NCBI GenBank assembly: GCA_002914845.1
Contig: JXTC01000299.1
Coordinates: 317,002 to 381,001 of the forward strand
Length of the DNA stretch: 64,000 bases
Direction: 5' to 3'
Source of the DNA: Trema orientale
Lineage: Eukaryota > Streptophyta > Magnoliopsida > Rosales > Cannabaceae
Shown here: in pieces, positions 1 through 10,559 of the stretch
How positions within the stretch are numbered: the first letter of the stretch is position 1
Layout of the letters: each line of letters starts with the position of its first letter
The notes under the pieces: model-generated
The model's database searches: none
What the model was told of the DNA's origin: nothing
The model's input: the letters and a program-made list of their open reading frames with translations, nothing else
Translations under genes and position numbers: made by a program

Positions 1-789
1 TTGAGAGAGTGTTGAAAGTTGATAATAGAGAGTCAGAGTCCAAATATGATCTCATTCCCCCTATCTCCCTTTAGGTCGCTATTTATAAGAGTCTTCTAAG
101 ACTTGTGGGAGCCAGTTGGCCTGTTTCGAAAATGATGGCACGTAGCGGTTCTTTCGAAGTCAGTCCCCCTGACCATGTCCAAGATCCCTATTCTATTGAG
201 GAGATCTCTTTAGTTTATTGGGATTCATCTGGTTGTGGGTTTGACCGGGTCTCAAGCGGAATCTTTGGCTACTTGATTAATTTAGACTTGGTCCTTTATA
301 GAATTGAGTCTAACCTCATGGGTTGAATGACATGGAGCCCATTTGTTGGCTATTTGCCTGATTGAGGTATCAAAAGGCCTTGCTGGTTTGATGGGTCGAT
401 CATTTATGGGCTTTTAATCATTAGGTCGTTTTTTGACCACTACAAGAATAAACAACTGCTAAATTAAAACGAGCTCAATATTAGAGAATTACATGTTATA
501 TGCTATTATAAAACAACAAAATATGAATAAATATTCTTAAGCAGTAACAGGTAAAAATGCTATTCCGGGTTGATGATTTACCCAAGGTTGAATTATTAAC
601 GCATTTATATACAACATATATTTGAAATTAATATCTTCAGTAATATGGGTTGAGAGGTTGAGTTCAGTAAACTCCCAATTTATAAAAACACCGTAATATC
701 AATATTTTCCTTTAACTTTAAATATATATTTATATATTTAGTCCCTTTATGATTGTGTCGTGGGACATAAGTTTTGAAAAAATTTTGGC
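1..789. other. Gene-free AT-rich intergenic DNA
   Basis: I see no coding exon, RNA gene or clean repeat terminus here. A short open frame near 105-326 has no recognisable domain and no splice context. The stretch is probably old repeat-derived DNA. Confidence 0.5.
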
Positions 790-985
790 AGTAGTTCATT
801 ATCGGCATTTTAGGTCATGAGACTTGGATGGTCTTGTCGTGCCTCGATCATAGTAAAAATTAAGATGAAATCTAATGAGAGAATTTTGATTCTATCTTGA
901 TTGACACTAGATCATTATCGGCGGCCTAGGTCATAAGACCTCGACAACCCTGTCATACCTAGATCATAGTAAAAATCAAGATAAA
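790..985 (+). repeat. Dispersed repeat with CGGCCTAGGTCATAAGACC core, copy A
   Basis: The block 'gatcattatcggc.gcctaggtcataagacctcgac' recurs at about 31480-31690 with the same order of sub-motifs: GATCATTATC, CCTAGGTC, GACCTCGAC, CTGTC and TAGATCATA. Within this copy the unit appears twice, at about 795-870 and 908-985, the first more decayed. In the second locus it directly follows a Ty3/gypsy-like gag fragment, so it is probably non-coding retroelement sequence. This is seen directly; the assignment to a retroelement is inference. Confidence 0.6.
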
Positions 986-1276
986 ATCTTAAGAGAAGAT
1001 TAAAAGGAAGAAGCGTAGAGAAGAGCTCTACCTACTTACTATGTATACTTGAAGAGTGTAAACTTCTGCAGAACCTCTGTACTTTTTCTTTTTCTCTTTC
1101 TTTTCTTTTCTCTTTCTCTATATGTTGTATCTTTCTTTTTTTTGCTTGCCAAAATCCCCTCTGCCTTTTTTGTGTGCTCATATTTACACTTTTAAATGAG
1201 ATTTTATTTTTATTTCTTTTTTTTTTATTCTCCCACCACTTGCACGTATTTTTCCTGTGTAAGAAGTTATCCCATA

Positions 1277-1391
1277 AAACAGATAGAAGAATTAAACAAA
1301 TCATGGAACTCTTATGGAAATTGGACTCTCTCTCTTTCTTTTCTATGTATGGAACTCTCATGAAAACAGATAGAAGAATTAAACAAATCAG
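1277..1391 (+). repeat. Short direct repeat of about 27 bp
   Basis: The sequence beginning aaacagatagaagaattaaa occurs at about 1277-1303 and again at about 1365-1391, 88 bp apart. It lies in a pyrimidine-rich, repeat-like stretch. No gene is visible between 986 and 1757. Confidence 0.6.
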
Positions 1392-1757
1392 AGGTAAAAA
1401 ATAAATCAACAGAGAGAGAGAAAAGTAGATAAGAGAAAAGAAGAGAGAATCTCAAAGCATTAAGCCAAACCTGAAGATGACGACAACGACGGGCAGCAGA
1501 GACAAGTAGTGATGGCAAGGACGACCTTCACTAGGTCAAGGTTAAAGGAGAAAGATGGTTTGCATGTTATTTTTTTGTGGGTGTCATGCCCTTTGCGGAG
1601 TTTGTGTGACGGGCGATCTGAAATCCACCTAGTTAGGTTTTCTGGTGTTTAAAAAATTCAAAACTTGTACCAAACAGGGGAATCTTTCATATTCTCATTC
1701 CTATCCCTTTCTAACTCCCATACCAAACGGCCTCAGAGTGTTTGATTATCTAGTGAG

Positions 1758-4058
1758 TGTTGGGCCATTGTGAAAGACTATCGAGTGAATTGCATGCGTG
1801 GTCATGTAATAATCCAGTTTTTTCAAGGGCAAAATGGTCATTTGACCCTGATTAAAAAAAGATTTAAATATATATATATACATATGTTATTCTCTCTCTC
1901 GTCCCCTCCCCCTCCTAACTCACTCTTTCTCGTCTTCCTCATCTCTCGGCCGAACGGAGGAGCAGGAGGACTAGCTGTGGCCGGCCCTTGTCGCGCCTCG
2001 CCAACGACCGGCACTGCCTCCCTGCACCACCAGCAACCCACGCCACCGATCCCCAGTCGCCGCCGAGCTCTACATCGCCGGAAAACGTCATTAATGGCCG
2101 TGAGGGAGTTTTGATTTCCGGCACCATTTCAGGCTGCGTTCTTAGACTCATTGGGTTCGTATCGTCGAGAGGAACCTCAAAGTATATATCTTGTAATCCC
2201 ATTTTGTCCGGTTTGAAAGTTGCCATTTTTGTGTATTTTTTAGCTCGAGTTTGACTTTTGATTCGACCGTTAGATTATGTTTTTGATATCATTTCTGGAA
2301 TGTACTCAGAAATTGGTGAAGTTTGATATATATATATTCACTATATTTGGTGACTGGCACAAAAAACGATATCTAACTGCTTAGATTTTGTCCAGTTTTG
2401 TATGACACCAGCTCGGTGTCAGTCCGGACCTGAATTGGTCGAGTTGTATGTCTAACTTAGCTATTTTGGGCATTAGGAATTCAATGGAGAGGTCCGCTTA
2501 TTGATTTAAAACTCCGTTGAGAAGTTAATTTTTCCCAAGTGAGCGATCGAGGGCGTGGAATTAGTTCCTGACCCTCCGAATGATCGTCCAACAGCACCCC
2601 GAGGATCTAATATTGTGGTATCGTTATTCTAGTGAGGTAGAGATTCAGTTACCTCTGTTTTATATCGTTTTTGAATAAAACTTATTTTCTGCAATACATG
2701 ATGACGAACGTGATGTTAGAACTATTTTGGATATAAATGATAGAATTGAATTGGATAATATATATGCTAGATTGCTCTGGAATTTTTCTAAGTGCAGGTT
2801 ATTGTTGGATATATTAAAATAGGGTCGTTATGCTGCCCATTTTTCTATAAAATTTAATTAATTATTTTATTAAAAACTAGAGCATCATTTGAACTTAAAT
2901 TACTGCGTGGCTATTTTTACACATTAGTTCAGAGTACATGTGTCATAGGATCACATATGAGTACCAAGTTAGTATTATGGATTTTTACAGTGTGGCGCTG
3001 CGGCCCCACCGATGCTGCAGAGTCCGTGAACCCGCGTGAGATTTTTCTTCTGATTACCTCCCTATTTGGCAGGTGTAGGCAATGCAGTTGCCCCTCTAGG
3101 TTTAGTAGACGACACACGGATGTCTTCTTCGAGTATGGGCTAGTTGTCAGGCAGGTTGTATAGCATACATAGTGCCAATATCCTGGTTTCCATTGATGAG
3201 AGATGGTAAACTCATAGGTATGAGTGGATTTGTATCATGTGTTTGTGGACTAATTTGTTTGAATATCATGTTTTCCTGTATACATATATATATATATACA
3301 TGTATATTTATATGCATATACATATACGGACTATTAGCTTTGATAATAGTTGTATCTATATATATATGGTTTGGAAAGGTGTTTTGGATTAAACTAACCA
3401 TGAAGAAAATCTCCATCACTAAAAAAGTTTTAAAATAAGGTAACAATTTCTCTACTGAGCTTTCGAGCTCACTCCTCCTGCTTTCCTCCTTTTCAGGTGA
3501 TTGTTCATTCTAGTCAGTCGTCTCGATGGCTAGGCAAGTCGTTTGGCTTACGCTTGCGGTCCTATCCCTCTTCGGTTGGTCTATATACCTTATCTTATTT
3601 TCTTTGTGTCTAACTGTTTAGCCAAATTTGTTGTTTCTGCTAAGTGACTGTATGAGGATGTTTTTACTGCTATTTGAGGATTTGGTGTATAAATGGGGCA
3701 TTATGGCTCCAAATGAGCATATTTTCAAAATTTTAAGTACTTGCAATTTTAACTAACTCTGTAAATTAATTTTTGGACTTTCAGACTCAAGATTTGAGAA
3801 ACTCATTTAATCAATAATAAATTTTTATTAAACCAAGTTTTTATATAACTTAACTATGTTTTCTAAATCTTAATCGGTGTTTTTTTCTGAATAAACTAAA
3901 CTAAAGATGAGACCTTTTTTATATAGAATTCCTGATGATTTGAGGACTAGAATGAAAAATCCAAGTACTTGGTTTCCTTCAAATTTTATAAAATTCTTTA
4001 TTTATCTTTATTTACACTCAAAATTACTAAAAGTCGCCTTTAATTTTCGGTCGTGACA
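1758..4058 (+). mobile_element. Large non-coding LTR-like element (solo LTR or LARD remnant)
   Basis: The stretch runs from TGTTGGGCC to a CGTGACA end and has no long ORF. It has a GC-rich leader-like section (1920-2110), an AT-rich middle and a 3' section around 3450-3500 containing 'gagctttcgagctcactcctcc', followed by a 'ttttcaggt' motif. This organisation is common in large plant Ty3/gypsy-derived LTRs, and the CGTGACA end is shared with the better-defined solo LTR at 49762-51404. The flanks (agtga and agtca) match only imperfectly as a target duplication, so both ends are approximate. The apparent small ORFs in the GC-rich section are not supported as genes. Confidence 0.4.
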
Positions 4059-4282
4059 AGTCATGTGCTATATTTGTACACTAAACTCAAGGACCACAGG
4101 GTGTTGGGATACCCAAAGCCTCTAGACTTGTCCTCTTGATCACATCATCGTGTAAAGATGAATCCCGGTTTGTGATCAACGAGAAAGAATAATAATACAG
4201 TTATTTTCCGCATAAATAACTTGCAGTTGTATGATGATATTAAATTATATTTGTCTTCAATCAACTTGATAAACAACTTTAA

Positions 4283-5221
4283 CGCTTTGTTTGGCAGGAG
4301 TGATTTATGGAGGGATGGGGAGGGTTAGAAGGATTTGGGTGGAAGGAGATCCAAGCTTTTGTGTTTGGCAAGAAGCAGAGAAGGAAGGAGAGGGGGGGGT
4401 GGAGAGATGGCAAATCTCTCTGGGCCCACAAAAATGAGTCCATCCCTCTTTGGACGGATGAGTGGGAAGGGGTAAAAAAATTAGAGGGTATTTGGCAAAA
4501 TTACCCTCCAAAACTCAACAAATATATTTTTATTAATAAATTAATAAATTAAATCTAATTTTTTTCCTCCCCTCTTCCTTATACTTTTTATCCTCTCCAT
4601 GGCCCCTTCTAGATTCAACTCTTGAAATTCTTGGTAGTTAAAGGAAATTTATTTAGATATGAAATCTTTATGAAGCACTATAAAATATTTTGTGTTATAT
4701 AGATATTATTTTTAAGTTCCTATTATGTTTTCTTATCTTTTATTATTTCTTTTTTTGGAGAAACAAGAAAGATTAAAGAACATAAAAAAAAAATTATATT
4801 TGTATTCTCTTTAGTGAATAAGCTACTGAGAAGTTCTCTAATGTATGGATTATATGAAAACCATGGTATGTTGAAAAGTAGCAAATAAATATTTCTTTTT
4901 TTTTTTTTCAAAAAAAAAAAAGAAGACTAGCGAAACAAATATTGCAGGAGGAAGTAGATTTGTGTAATAATAAAATAAATTAGAAAGAAAAATACAATAA
5001 ATCATATAATGGGTAGTATAGTAATTTTATAATTAATAATTTATCCATCCTTTCAATTTTCCTTCAAGCACCAAACACAAAGATAGAGAATGATCTTCTC
5101 TCCTTCCTAACTTACCAAACAACATGAAAGGAGAACAACTATCCTCTCCTTCCCTCCTACTCTCTCTCCTTCCTAATCTATTCATCCTTTGTACTTTCTC
5201 TCCCTCCCACTAAACAAAGCT
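4283..5221. mobile_element. PIF/Harbinger-like non-autonomous DNA transposon
   Basis: The left end reads cgctttgtttggcaggagtg. The right end, read on the other strand, is agctttgtttagtgggaggg, giving an imperfect terminal inverted repeat. TAA (or TTA) flanks both ends, as expected for the 3-bp target duplication of the PIF/Harbinger superfamily. Just inside each end is a purine-rich or pyrimidine-rich tract built from GGAGG / CCTCC units. No transposase ORF is present, so it would depend on another element. Family assignment rests on terminal pattern and target-duplication length only. Confidence 0.55.
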
Positions 5222-5465
5222 TAAGAGTTTACGAAATTGAAATTTTAAAGTGTTGACTCTTCATCTTAAATAACAAAAAACATGATACATTTCAAAACTA
5301 ACATTCTACTAACAAAGATCAATAATTTTCCACAAAAAGTGGTACTAAGTCTAATTTTCTAGTCGTTTTAGTTGCGAGGAATCCATCCAAACGCAGAACA
5401 AAGTCGTGGAATGGAATCAAAGCTCGCCTAGCGTGATAACGCAAGACGCATGACACATATATAAC

Positions 5466-6099
5466 TAGGGGTGGCAATTCGGGTTACAATACGACGACAC
5501 GACACGAACACGACACGATTTTTTGCGGGTTAGGGTTGAAGAAAAAAGGTGCGGGTCAGGTTCGGGTCGACCAGCCTGACACGAATAAAAAAACGGGTCG
5601 GATTCAGGTCAACCCGCTTGACACGAACTTGACCCGTTTGACCCGCCAACAAATATATATATAACTAAATTATAAAAATATTTTTTATTTAATTTGTTTA
5701 TGACTATTATTATAGATATATTTAATTTGTACAATGTAAGTGTTTGGGATTATAAGTTATTAATTATATTTATAAATTACCCCTAATTTATTTATTTTAA
5801 AATGAGACAATAATAGCCTTAGAAAAAGAAAATATAAGTAAAAAAATATGGATCATAGCAGGTTGGCGGGTCAAAAACGGGTTGACGGGTCAAAATCGGG
5901 TTGTGGGTTGGATGTTATTTACCAAAGCGGGTTATGCGGGTCGGGTTCGGGTCAACCCGTTTTAGGTGCGGGTCGGGTTAGTGTTGATAGTTTTCTGACA
6001 CGACGGGTCACGGGTCGGGTTCGGGTTGACATAATTTATGTATATATTAGACTTCAACCCGACACGAACTCGATCCGTCGACACGAATTGACACCCCTA
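5466..6099. mobile_element. hAT-like MITE with 8-bp target duplication
   Basis: The termini are TAGGGGTGGCAATTCGGGT on the left and, on the opposite strand from the right, TAGGGGTGTCAATTCGTGT. The 8-bp tatataac lies directly outside each end, at 5458-5465 and 6100-6107. The paralogous segment has a single uninterrupted copy of the site near 17156-17163, which confirms the insertion. The arms contain many GGGTCGGGTT / AACCCG sub-repeats. An 8-bp duplication and a TAGGGGTG end are typical of hAT non-autonomous elements. No transposase is encoded; the 88-residue open frame in the right arm is made of the sub-repeats. Confidence 0.9.
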
Positions 6100-6658
6100 T
6101 ATATAACACCATAAGCGAATACGCATACGCATACGCAATATTTATTTTGATAAGATTCCAGATTAAATATACGGCCCATATAGTAATATTCAACTTTTTT
6201 TAAGCTTCGTAATACGTGTCAGAAATACAATAGAGAGTCATGTTGTCCGAATATTCCCCCAATTTCCTGAGCTTCAGCCTTTCCATTTCTTTATTTTTTC
6301 CGCTCGAATGCGTGGACTCCTCTATTAAAAGTAGTAAATCCTCTGACAGTGAGAACTGAGGAACAGTCTTTTTAATTTTCCAGCAAAAGAGAGGAACAGT
6401 TTTTTTGGTATGCTCGACCACTTTGTTCCTTGATACAAATCATCATTTTTTATTTCTTTTAATGTTAATATTCGTATTAAAGAAACTAATCATTGTTAAT
6501 TTCTCTAAATATAAAAATATTTCCTTACATTTTGGCTAGCCATATATTTATAATCATTGTTATTCAAAACAAAAAAACAAAACAAAAGTGGTGTGCTTTG
6601 AATTTCAAAATTATTTGAGAACAAAATCAACTCTCCAGTTTAATTTCTTGCGAGCAAA

Positions 6659-6968
6659 TCATTCCTTATTCCACTTTGGTCTTTGGTAATTGATCTTGAA
6701 CGAAAGAAAGGAATCAAAGCATCAAAATTTCCACTAATGACTCCTCATCATCATCTCATTCCCAAACTCCACATAAACATCCCACGCTTTTAAATCTTCG
6801 TCTATCTTCTTCTTTCTTTTACCCAGAAATTGAAAAAAAAAAAAAAAAAATAAAATGAAAAAAAGAAGTTGAATACATAAAATATTGAACTCTGTGGAAG
6901 CAATTCAGCTATGGTACGCTACCATCGCCGGCGCAAATTACCAAAGACCAAAGTGGAATAAGGAATGA
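6659..6968. repeat. 33-bp perfect inverted duplication in the leader of pseudokinase gene 1
   Basis: Bases 6659-6691 and 6936-6968 are exact reverse complements (33 bp), separated by 244 bp. The left arm (cattccttattccactttgg...) has a homologue at the same place in copy 2 (near 17704) and is therefore ancestral. The right arm has no counterpart in copy 2, where a CCACCGCCACAGCCACC stretch occupies that position. The right arm is thus a templated insertion derived from the left one. If both arms are transcribed, the RNA could form a long hairpin just 5' of the start codon. Confidence 0.9.
6911..6961 (+). CDS. Upstream ORF of pseudokinase gene 1 (16 codons, truncated form)
   Basis: An ATG 94 bases upstream of the main start begins a frame reading MVRYHRRRKLPKTKVE, then stop. 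Copy 2 has the same start and an almost identical beginning, MVRHHRRRNL, so the first ten codons are conserved. The last codons and the stop in this copy come from the 33-bp inverted insertion, so the peptide is shorter and no longer overlaps the main ORF. Whether it is translated or regulates the main ORF is unknown. It could also be conserved leader sequence without coding function. Confidence 0.4.
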   Translation: MVRYHRRRKLPKTKVE

Positions 6969-7004
6969 CCCGGAGAGGAGCTCTCAAAATCGGTCCGTAC
7001 ACCC

Positions 7005-8459
7005 ATGTGCAAGTCCAAGAAGAGCACCAACGCAACCCAACCCACCCGGATTAACCCACCCAAACCCTCGCACTCGACATCGTCGCAGCTTGGAGGACCG
7101 CGGTCTTCGGCCGAGGTCACTAAGTCGTCTACGGCCCGAGCACCGCCACCGTCGTCGGCCGGGGTCCTTACGTCGTCTACGGCCGAGGTCACTAAGTCGT
7201 CTCCGGCCGGAGCACCGCCACTGTCTTCGGCGGGGGTCCCTACGTCGTCTACGGACGGATTCCCTACACCGTCTTCTGCCGGAGATCCGCCATTGTCGAA
7301 CACTTTCTCCAGCAACCGGACCGTCTCAAGCGACAAAGAAACGCCTAACACCTCAGACCCAGTCTCGACACCTCGAGCCGGTGTTAAACCTTCGTCGCCG
7401 GAAAATCCCTATATCTATGAGTTTTCCGAGATCTCCTCCGCCACCGGCAACTTCAAAAATCGATTCTCCTCTTCTTCTTCGTCGTCGTATTGGCTGTGCA
7501 CTCTGCGCGGTAAAGAAGCGATCCTGTTCCAGCGCAAGTTTCGCCGCCCGCTCGAGTCCCCGCAGCTTCAGAGCCGGGTTTCGACGATCTGCCGGAGCCA
7601 CCATAGTAGCTTGATCAAGCTTCTGGGCGTGTCCGTCTCCGGCAGCTTCATCTACCTCGCCTACGAATTCATTCCAGGACCGAACCTCGCCGATTGTCTC
7701 CGGAACCCTAGCTTCGCAACGATCCTCTCCACCTGGCTCTCGCGGATGCAGATCGCGACGGACCTCGCTCAGGGCCTCGATTACATCCACCATTGCTCCG
7801 GATTGAGGTCCAATTTCGTCCACAACCACATCAAGAGCTCCAGCGTCGTTGTCGTCCTCGTCAATGATGATGTCGTCTCCGGCTCCGGCGAATCACTGAA
7901 GAGGGCGAAGATCTGCCACTTCGGGACGTCGGAGCTCTGCGGCGAGATCGACGGCGAACTCACCGACTCGGAAAATTCCAGAGAGAACGGGAGCGAAATC
8001 GCCGCCGACGGTGCGGCCAGCAAGAAGTATGTGAAGAAGACGAGGAGTCGAGATTCGAAGGTGGACGGGAGGAGAGGCTACACGGCGCCGGAGTTTCAGT
8101 CCACCGGGACTCCGACTCAGAAATGTGACGTCTACGCCTTCGGGGTTCTGATCCTTGAGCTTCTCTCCGGAGAGGAGCCATTGAAAGGTACGGAGGGCGG
8201 TGGTGGTAAACAGCGCGTGAGTGTGACCGAGACAGCGCGTGCGGCGGTGGAAGGTGGGGAGGTGAGGACGTGGGTGGATCCGAGGCTGAAGGACGCGTAC
8301 CCGGTCGAGGTGGCGGAGAGGATGATTCGGGCCGGGTTGGATTGTGTGAAAGAGGATCCGGATAAGAGGCCAGATATGGGTCGGGTTGCAGGGTTGGTTT
8401 CGGAGCTGTTTTTGGAGTCCAAAAATTGGGCGAAGAAGATTGGAATAACTGTCTACTGA
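7005..8459 (+). CDS. Receptor-like cytoplasmic pseudokinase, tandem copy 1
   Basis: This intronless gene encodes 484 residues. Residues 1-130 are Ser/Pro-rich and probably disordered, with about three copies of an SSAGVxTSST-type unit between residues 35 and 92 that copy 2 lacks. There is no signal peptide or membrane helix; MCKSKK leaves Cys2 as a possible lipidation site. The kinase-like domain starts at NPYIYEFSEISSATGNF (about residue 134). The usual HRD is HNH (273-275), DFG is HFG (305-307) and the VAIK lysine region reads EAILFQRKF, so catalysis is unlikely. APEF (361) and DVYAFG (375) are kept, and the segment between HFG and APE is long and charged. The fold resembles plant RLK/LysM-RLK-type kinases; a scaffold role is inference. 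The C-terminus (GITVY) is frameshifted and shorter than that of copy 2. The start is the first ATG shared by both copies (MCKSK). Confidence 0.85.
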   Translation: MCKSKKSTNATQPTRINPPKPSHSTSSQLGGPRSSAEVTKSSTARAPPPSSAGVLTSSTAEVTKSSPAGAPPLSSAGVPTSSTDGFPTPSSAGDPPLSNTFSSNRTVSSDKETPNTSDPVSTPRAGVKPSSPENPYIYEFSEISSATGNFKNRFSSSSSSSYWLCTLRGKEAILFQRKFRRPLESPQLQSRVSTICRSHHSSLIKLLGVSVSGSFIYLAYEFIPGPNLADCLRNPSFATILSTWLSRMQIATDLAQGLDYIHHCSGLRSNFVHNHIKSSSVVVVLVNDDVVSGSGESLKRAKICHFGTSELCGEIDGELTDSENSRENGSEIAADGAASKKYVKKTRSRDSKVDGRRGYTAPEFQSTGTPTQKCDVYAFGVLILELLSGEEPLKGTEGGGGKQRVSVTETARAAVEGGEVRTWVDPRLKDAYPVEVAERMIRAGLDCVKEDPDKRPDMGRVAGLVSELFLESKNWAKKIGITVY

Positions 8460-10150
8460 TTTTTCGGTTTCATTGGCTCCACACTAAAGGCTTAACATAA
8501 ACAAATTTAGATTTTGGATTAAAAGAGTTCAATTTTAAAAAAAAAAAAAAAAAACTTTTTTCGTCCTACAAGTTTGAACCTTTTATTCATTTGGAGTCAC
8601 AATCTCACAGAAGCAAAGGAGACCCTCTTTTTCTTTTTCTTTTTCTTTTTTTTTTTGGGTATATGTTGTGCCAAAAAAAAAAGAAAAAACTTTTCATTTT
8701 TCATCTTTTGATTTCCTTGTTCACTTTATTTATGTATATGCATATGCATTCATAATCTTTGGGGAGAAAATGAAGTTAAACTTTTATTTGTATTGGAGGA
8801 GTATAGATATGATCTGATCATATGATTGATAATAAATCAGTCTCTTCTAGGTCTAGCACGAATTATCCTATTCGGGAGAATAAACCCTTGGTTTTTGCAT
8901 TTTTTTTTTTTTGGATAACTGAAAAAAAAAACTTAAAAATTGAAAAAAAAATAGAGTTATTTATGTTAATTGTTTTAAGTTATCTTCAATTTTTTTTTTG
9001 GTATTAATTAGTAGAAATATGATATCCTTAACTCAGATTCTATATTTAGTGAAAAATTTATTGGTCAATATATTTGCGTAGGGTACAAATTTATAGAGAT
9101 TTAAAATGTGGAAGTATAATATTGTACAAACCAAAAAACAATGTTAAATTGTAAAAAAAGACTATACTTCGGGATTTTTTTTTTTTTTTTTGGTTGCAAA
9201 TAATTCTTTGTTCATAACAAAGCGAAATAAAGTATCCTCGATAATATCCCAAAACAGTAGCATCTATTAGACCATTTTAATCTTCTTTTAAGACAATGTG
9301 ATTTATGTTGTAGAATATATTATTCACTATACCACTACAAAAGGAATACTAAATGTATTTTCTTTTGTATTTTTTCTACACTTTCTTAGTTTCACTATTT
9401 GACATGTGAATTCCTTTATCTAATTTCATAATTTCGTAATATAACAAAATACAATGGAATTCAAAACAGTTTGCATATATAGCAGTTACTAGTATGTAGT
9501 TTCGTGGTAGTAACATCTCTTTCTTTAGAAATATCCGTAGTAATTTTTTTTTAGGTGACAAATCTGTTATCATTAAAAAAGTTATCTTTATAATAATAGA
9601 TTGAATTAGAAGGCAAAATTTTTCTAATAAATAAGTTAATTCTCCACTTCTATGACTATCCTAGCAAAATCAAATATAATTGATTAACTATGACACCAGA
9701 ATAAAAGGAAAAATAGCTAACTACATCCAACAGTAACAACTACTGCCAATGCATCTGACTCCAAAAATTATAGATTTTAGGTCAACATCCTTGACCTATA
9801 AGAGAACCCAGATACAAACCCTTCATGTTTCACAAAGCTACTATAGATATCATAGTCAAATTGCTTGAAGGAATGTCAAACATTTACTTATACTTTTTTA
9901 CTTTCTATGTATATGTAGCTTTTAGAAATATCCAAAGCTTGAAACTTATATCATTACTAAAAAAAATTATAGACTTGGCACCAAAACTATGTTTTGTCCT
10001 CAAATTTGCAAATTTCACATTCTTACTATCCTAAACTATGTCTTTTGTTGTTAGGTTTGACCCCTAATTTATAATAGGAGAATTAAAATGGAATTTGAAT
10101 TATTTTTCGAAGGCTAAAAAATAAACTTAATCTTTTATTTAAAGGGAAAA
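8460..10150. other. 3' flank of pseudokinase 1 and gene-free AT-rich DNA
   Basis: Up to about 9335 this is the 3' part of the segmental duplication, with long A and T runs. From 9336 to 10150 I see only AT-rich DNA with short spurious frames and no recognisable exon or element terminus. Confidence 0.5.
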
Positions 10151-10155
10151 TTTTA

Positions 10156-10484
10156 GGGTGAGATCCAATTTGGTCTTTGAGTTTCGAAACATGTTCCCCA
10201 AAGTATGAATTTATCTCAATTTTGGTCCTAGACTGTCAAACGTCAAGTTTTGATCACTAAATTATAATTTTACTACAATTTTGGCCCTGAACAATATTTT
10301 CTTGCCGCAACTTTGGCCATTAGAATGTTATTTGGGATAAAAAAAATAAGCAAAAATTTAGTTCAAAGACGATAAATAGATATTTAAAAGTTTTCATGGA
10401 CAAAAATTGTGATAAAAATTTTATTCCAGAAAAAACTAAAACATGTTTCAAAATTTAGGAGGCATATTGGAACTCACACTATAG
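10156..10484. mobile_element. Inverted-repeat MITE-like element, family shared with 33885-34240 (copy A)
   Basis: The left end 'agggtgagatccaatttgg' pairs with a right end that reads 'agtgtgagttccaatatg' on the opposite strand. The inside is made of repeated 'caattttggcc' and 'aactttggcc' phrases. A second copy lies at about 33885-34240 with the same order of motifs, and similarity continues for about 150 bp beyond both right ends. No coding capacity is seen. Superfamily and target duplication are unresolved. Confidence 0.55.
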
Positions 10485-10559
10485 TTGCCAAAAGTACCAA
10501 AAGTGAAAGAAGAGTGCTAAATGCAGTATTATCCTTTTTTACACTTTAATCTAGTTATT

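Larger units (their letters stand above)
5280..9335 (+). repeat. Tandem segmental duplication, copy 1 (pseudokinase gene 1 with flanks)
   Basis: This segment matches 16950-19920 along its whole length: the upstream motif 'gtctaattttctag', the 'cgcagaa...gtcatggaatggaatcaaagctc' region, the 5' leader, the entire coding sequence and the 3' flank up to 'cttcttttaagacaatgtga'. The size difference comes mainly from a 634-bp hAT-like insertion and expansion of a repeat in the coding region of this copy. The duplicated unit therefore carried promoter, gene and 3' end together. Boundaries are accurate to about 50 bp. Confidence 0.85.

Noticed and set aside
1838..2254. Several overlapping open frames in a GC-rich stretch
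   Set aside because: The frames overlap on both strands, have no known domain, and lie in what looks like a non-coding LTR leader.
1753..4063. Possible 5-bp target duplication agtga/agtca for the first LTR-like element
   Set aside because: One mismatch and an offset of one base at the left end; not good enough to fix the element boundaries.
4307..4552. Gly/Trp-rich open frame of 81 codons
   Set aside because: It is produced by the GGAGG-rich arm of a DNA transposon and has no homology I recognise.
5848..6114. 88-codon frame upstream of pseudokinase 1
   Set aside because: It lies inside the hAT-like element and mirrors its GGGTCGGGTT sub-repeats.
7090..8422. Long open frames in other frames over the pseudokinase genes
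   Set aside because: They are shadows caused by high GC at third positions; the same happens at 18004-19310.
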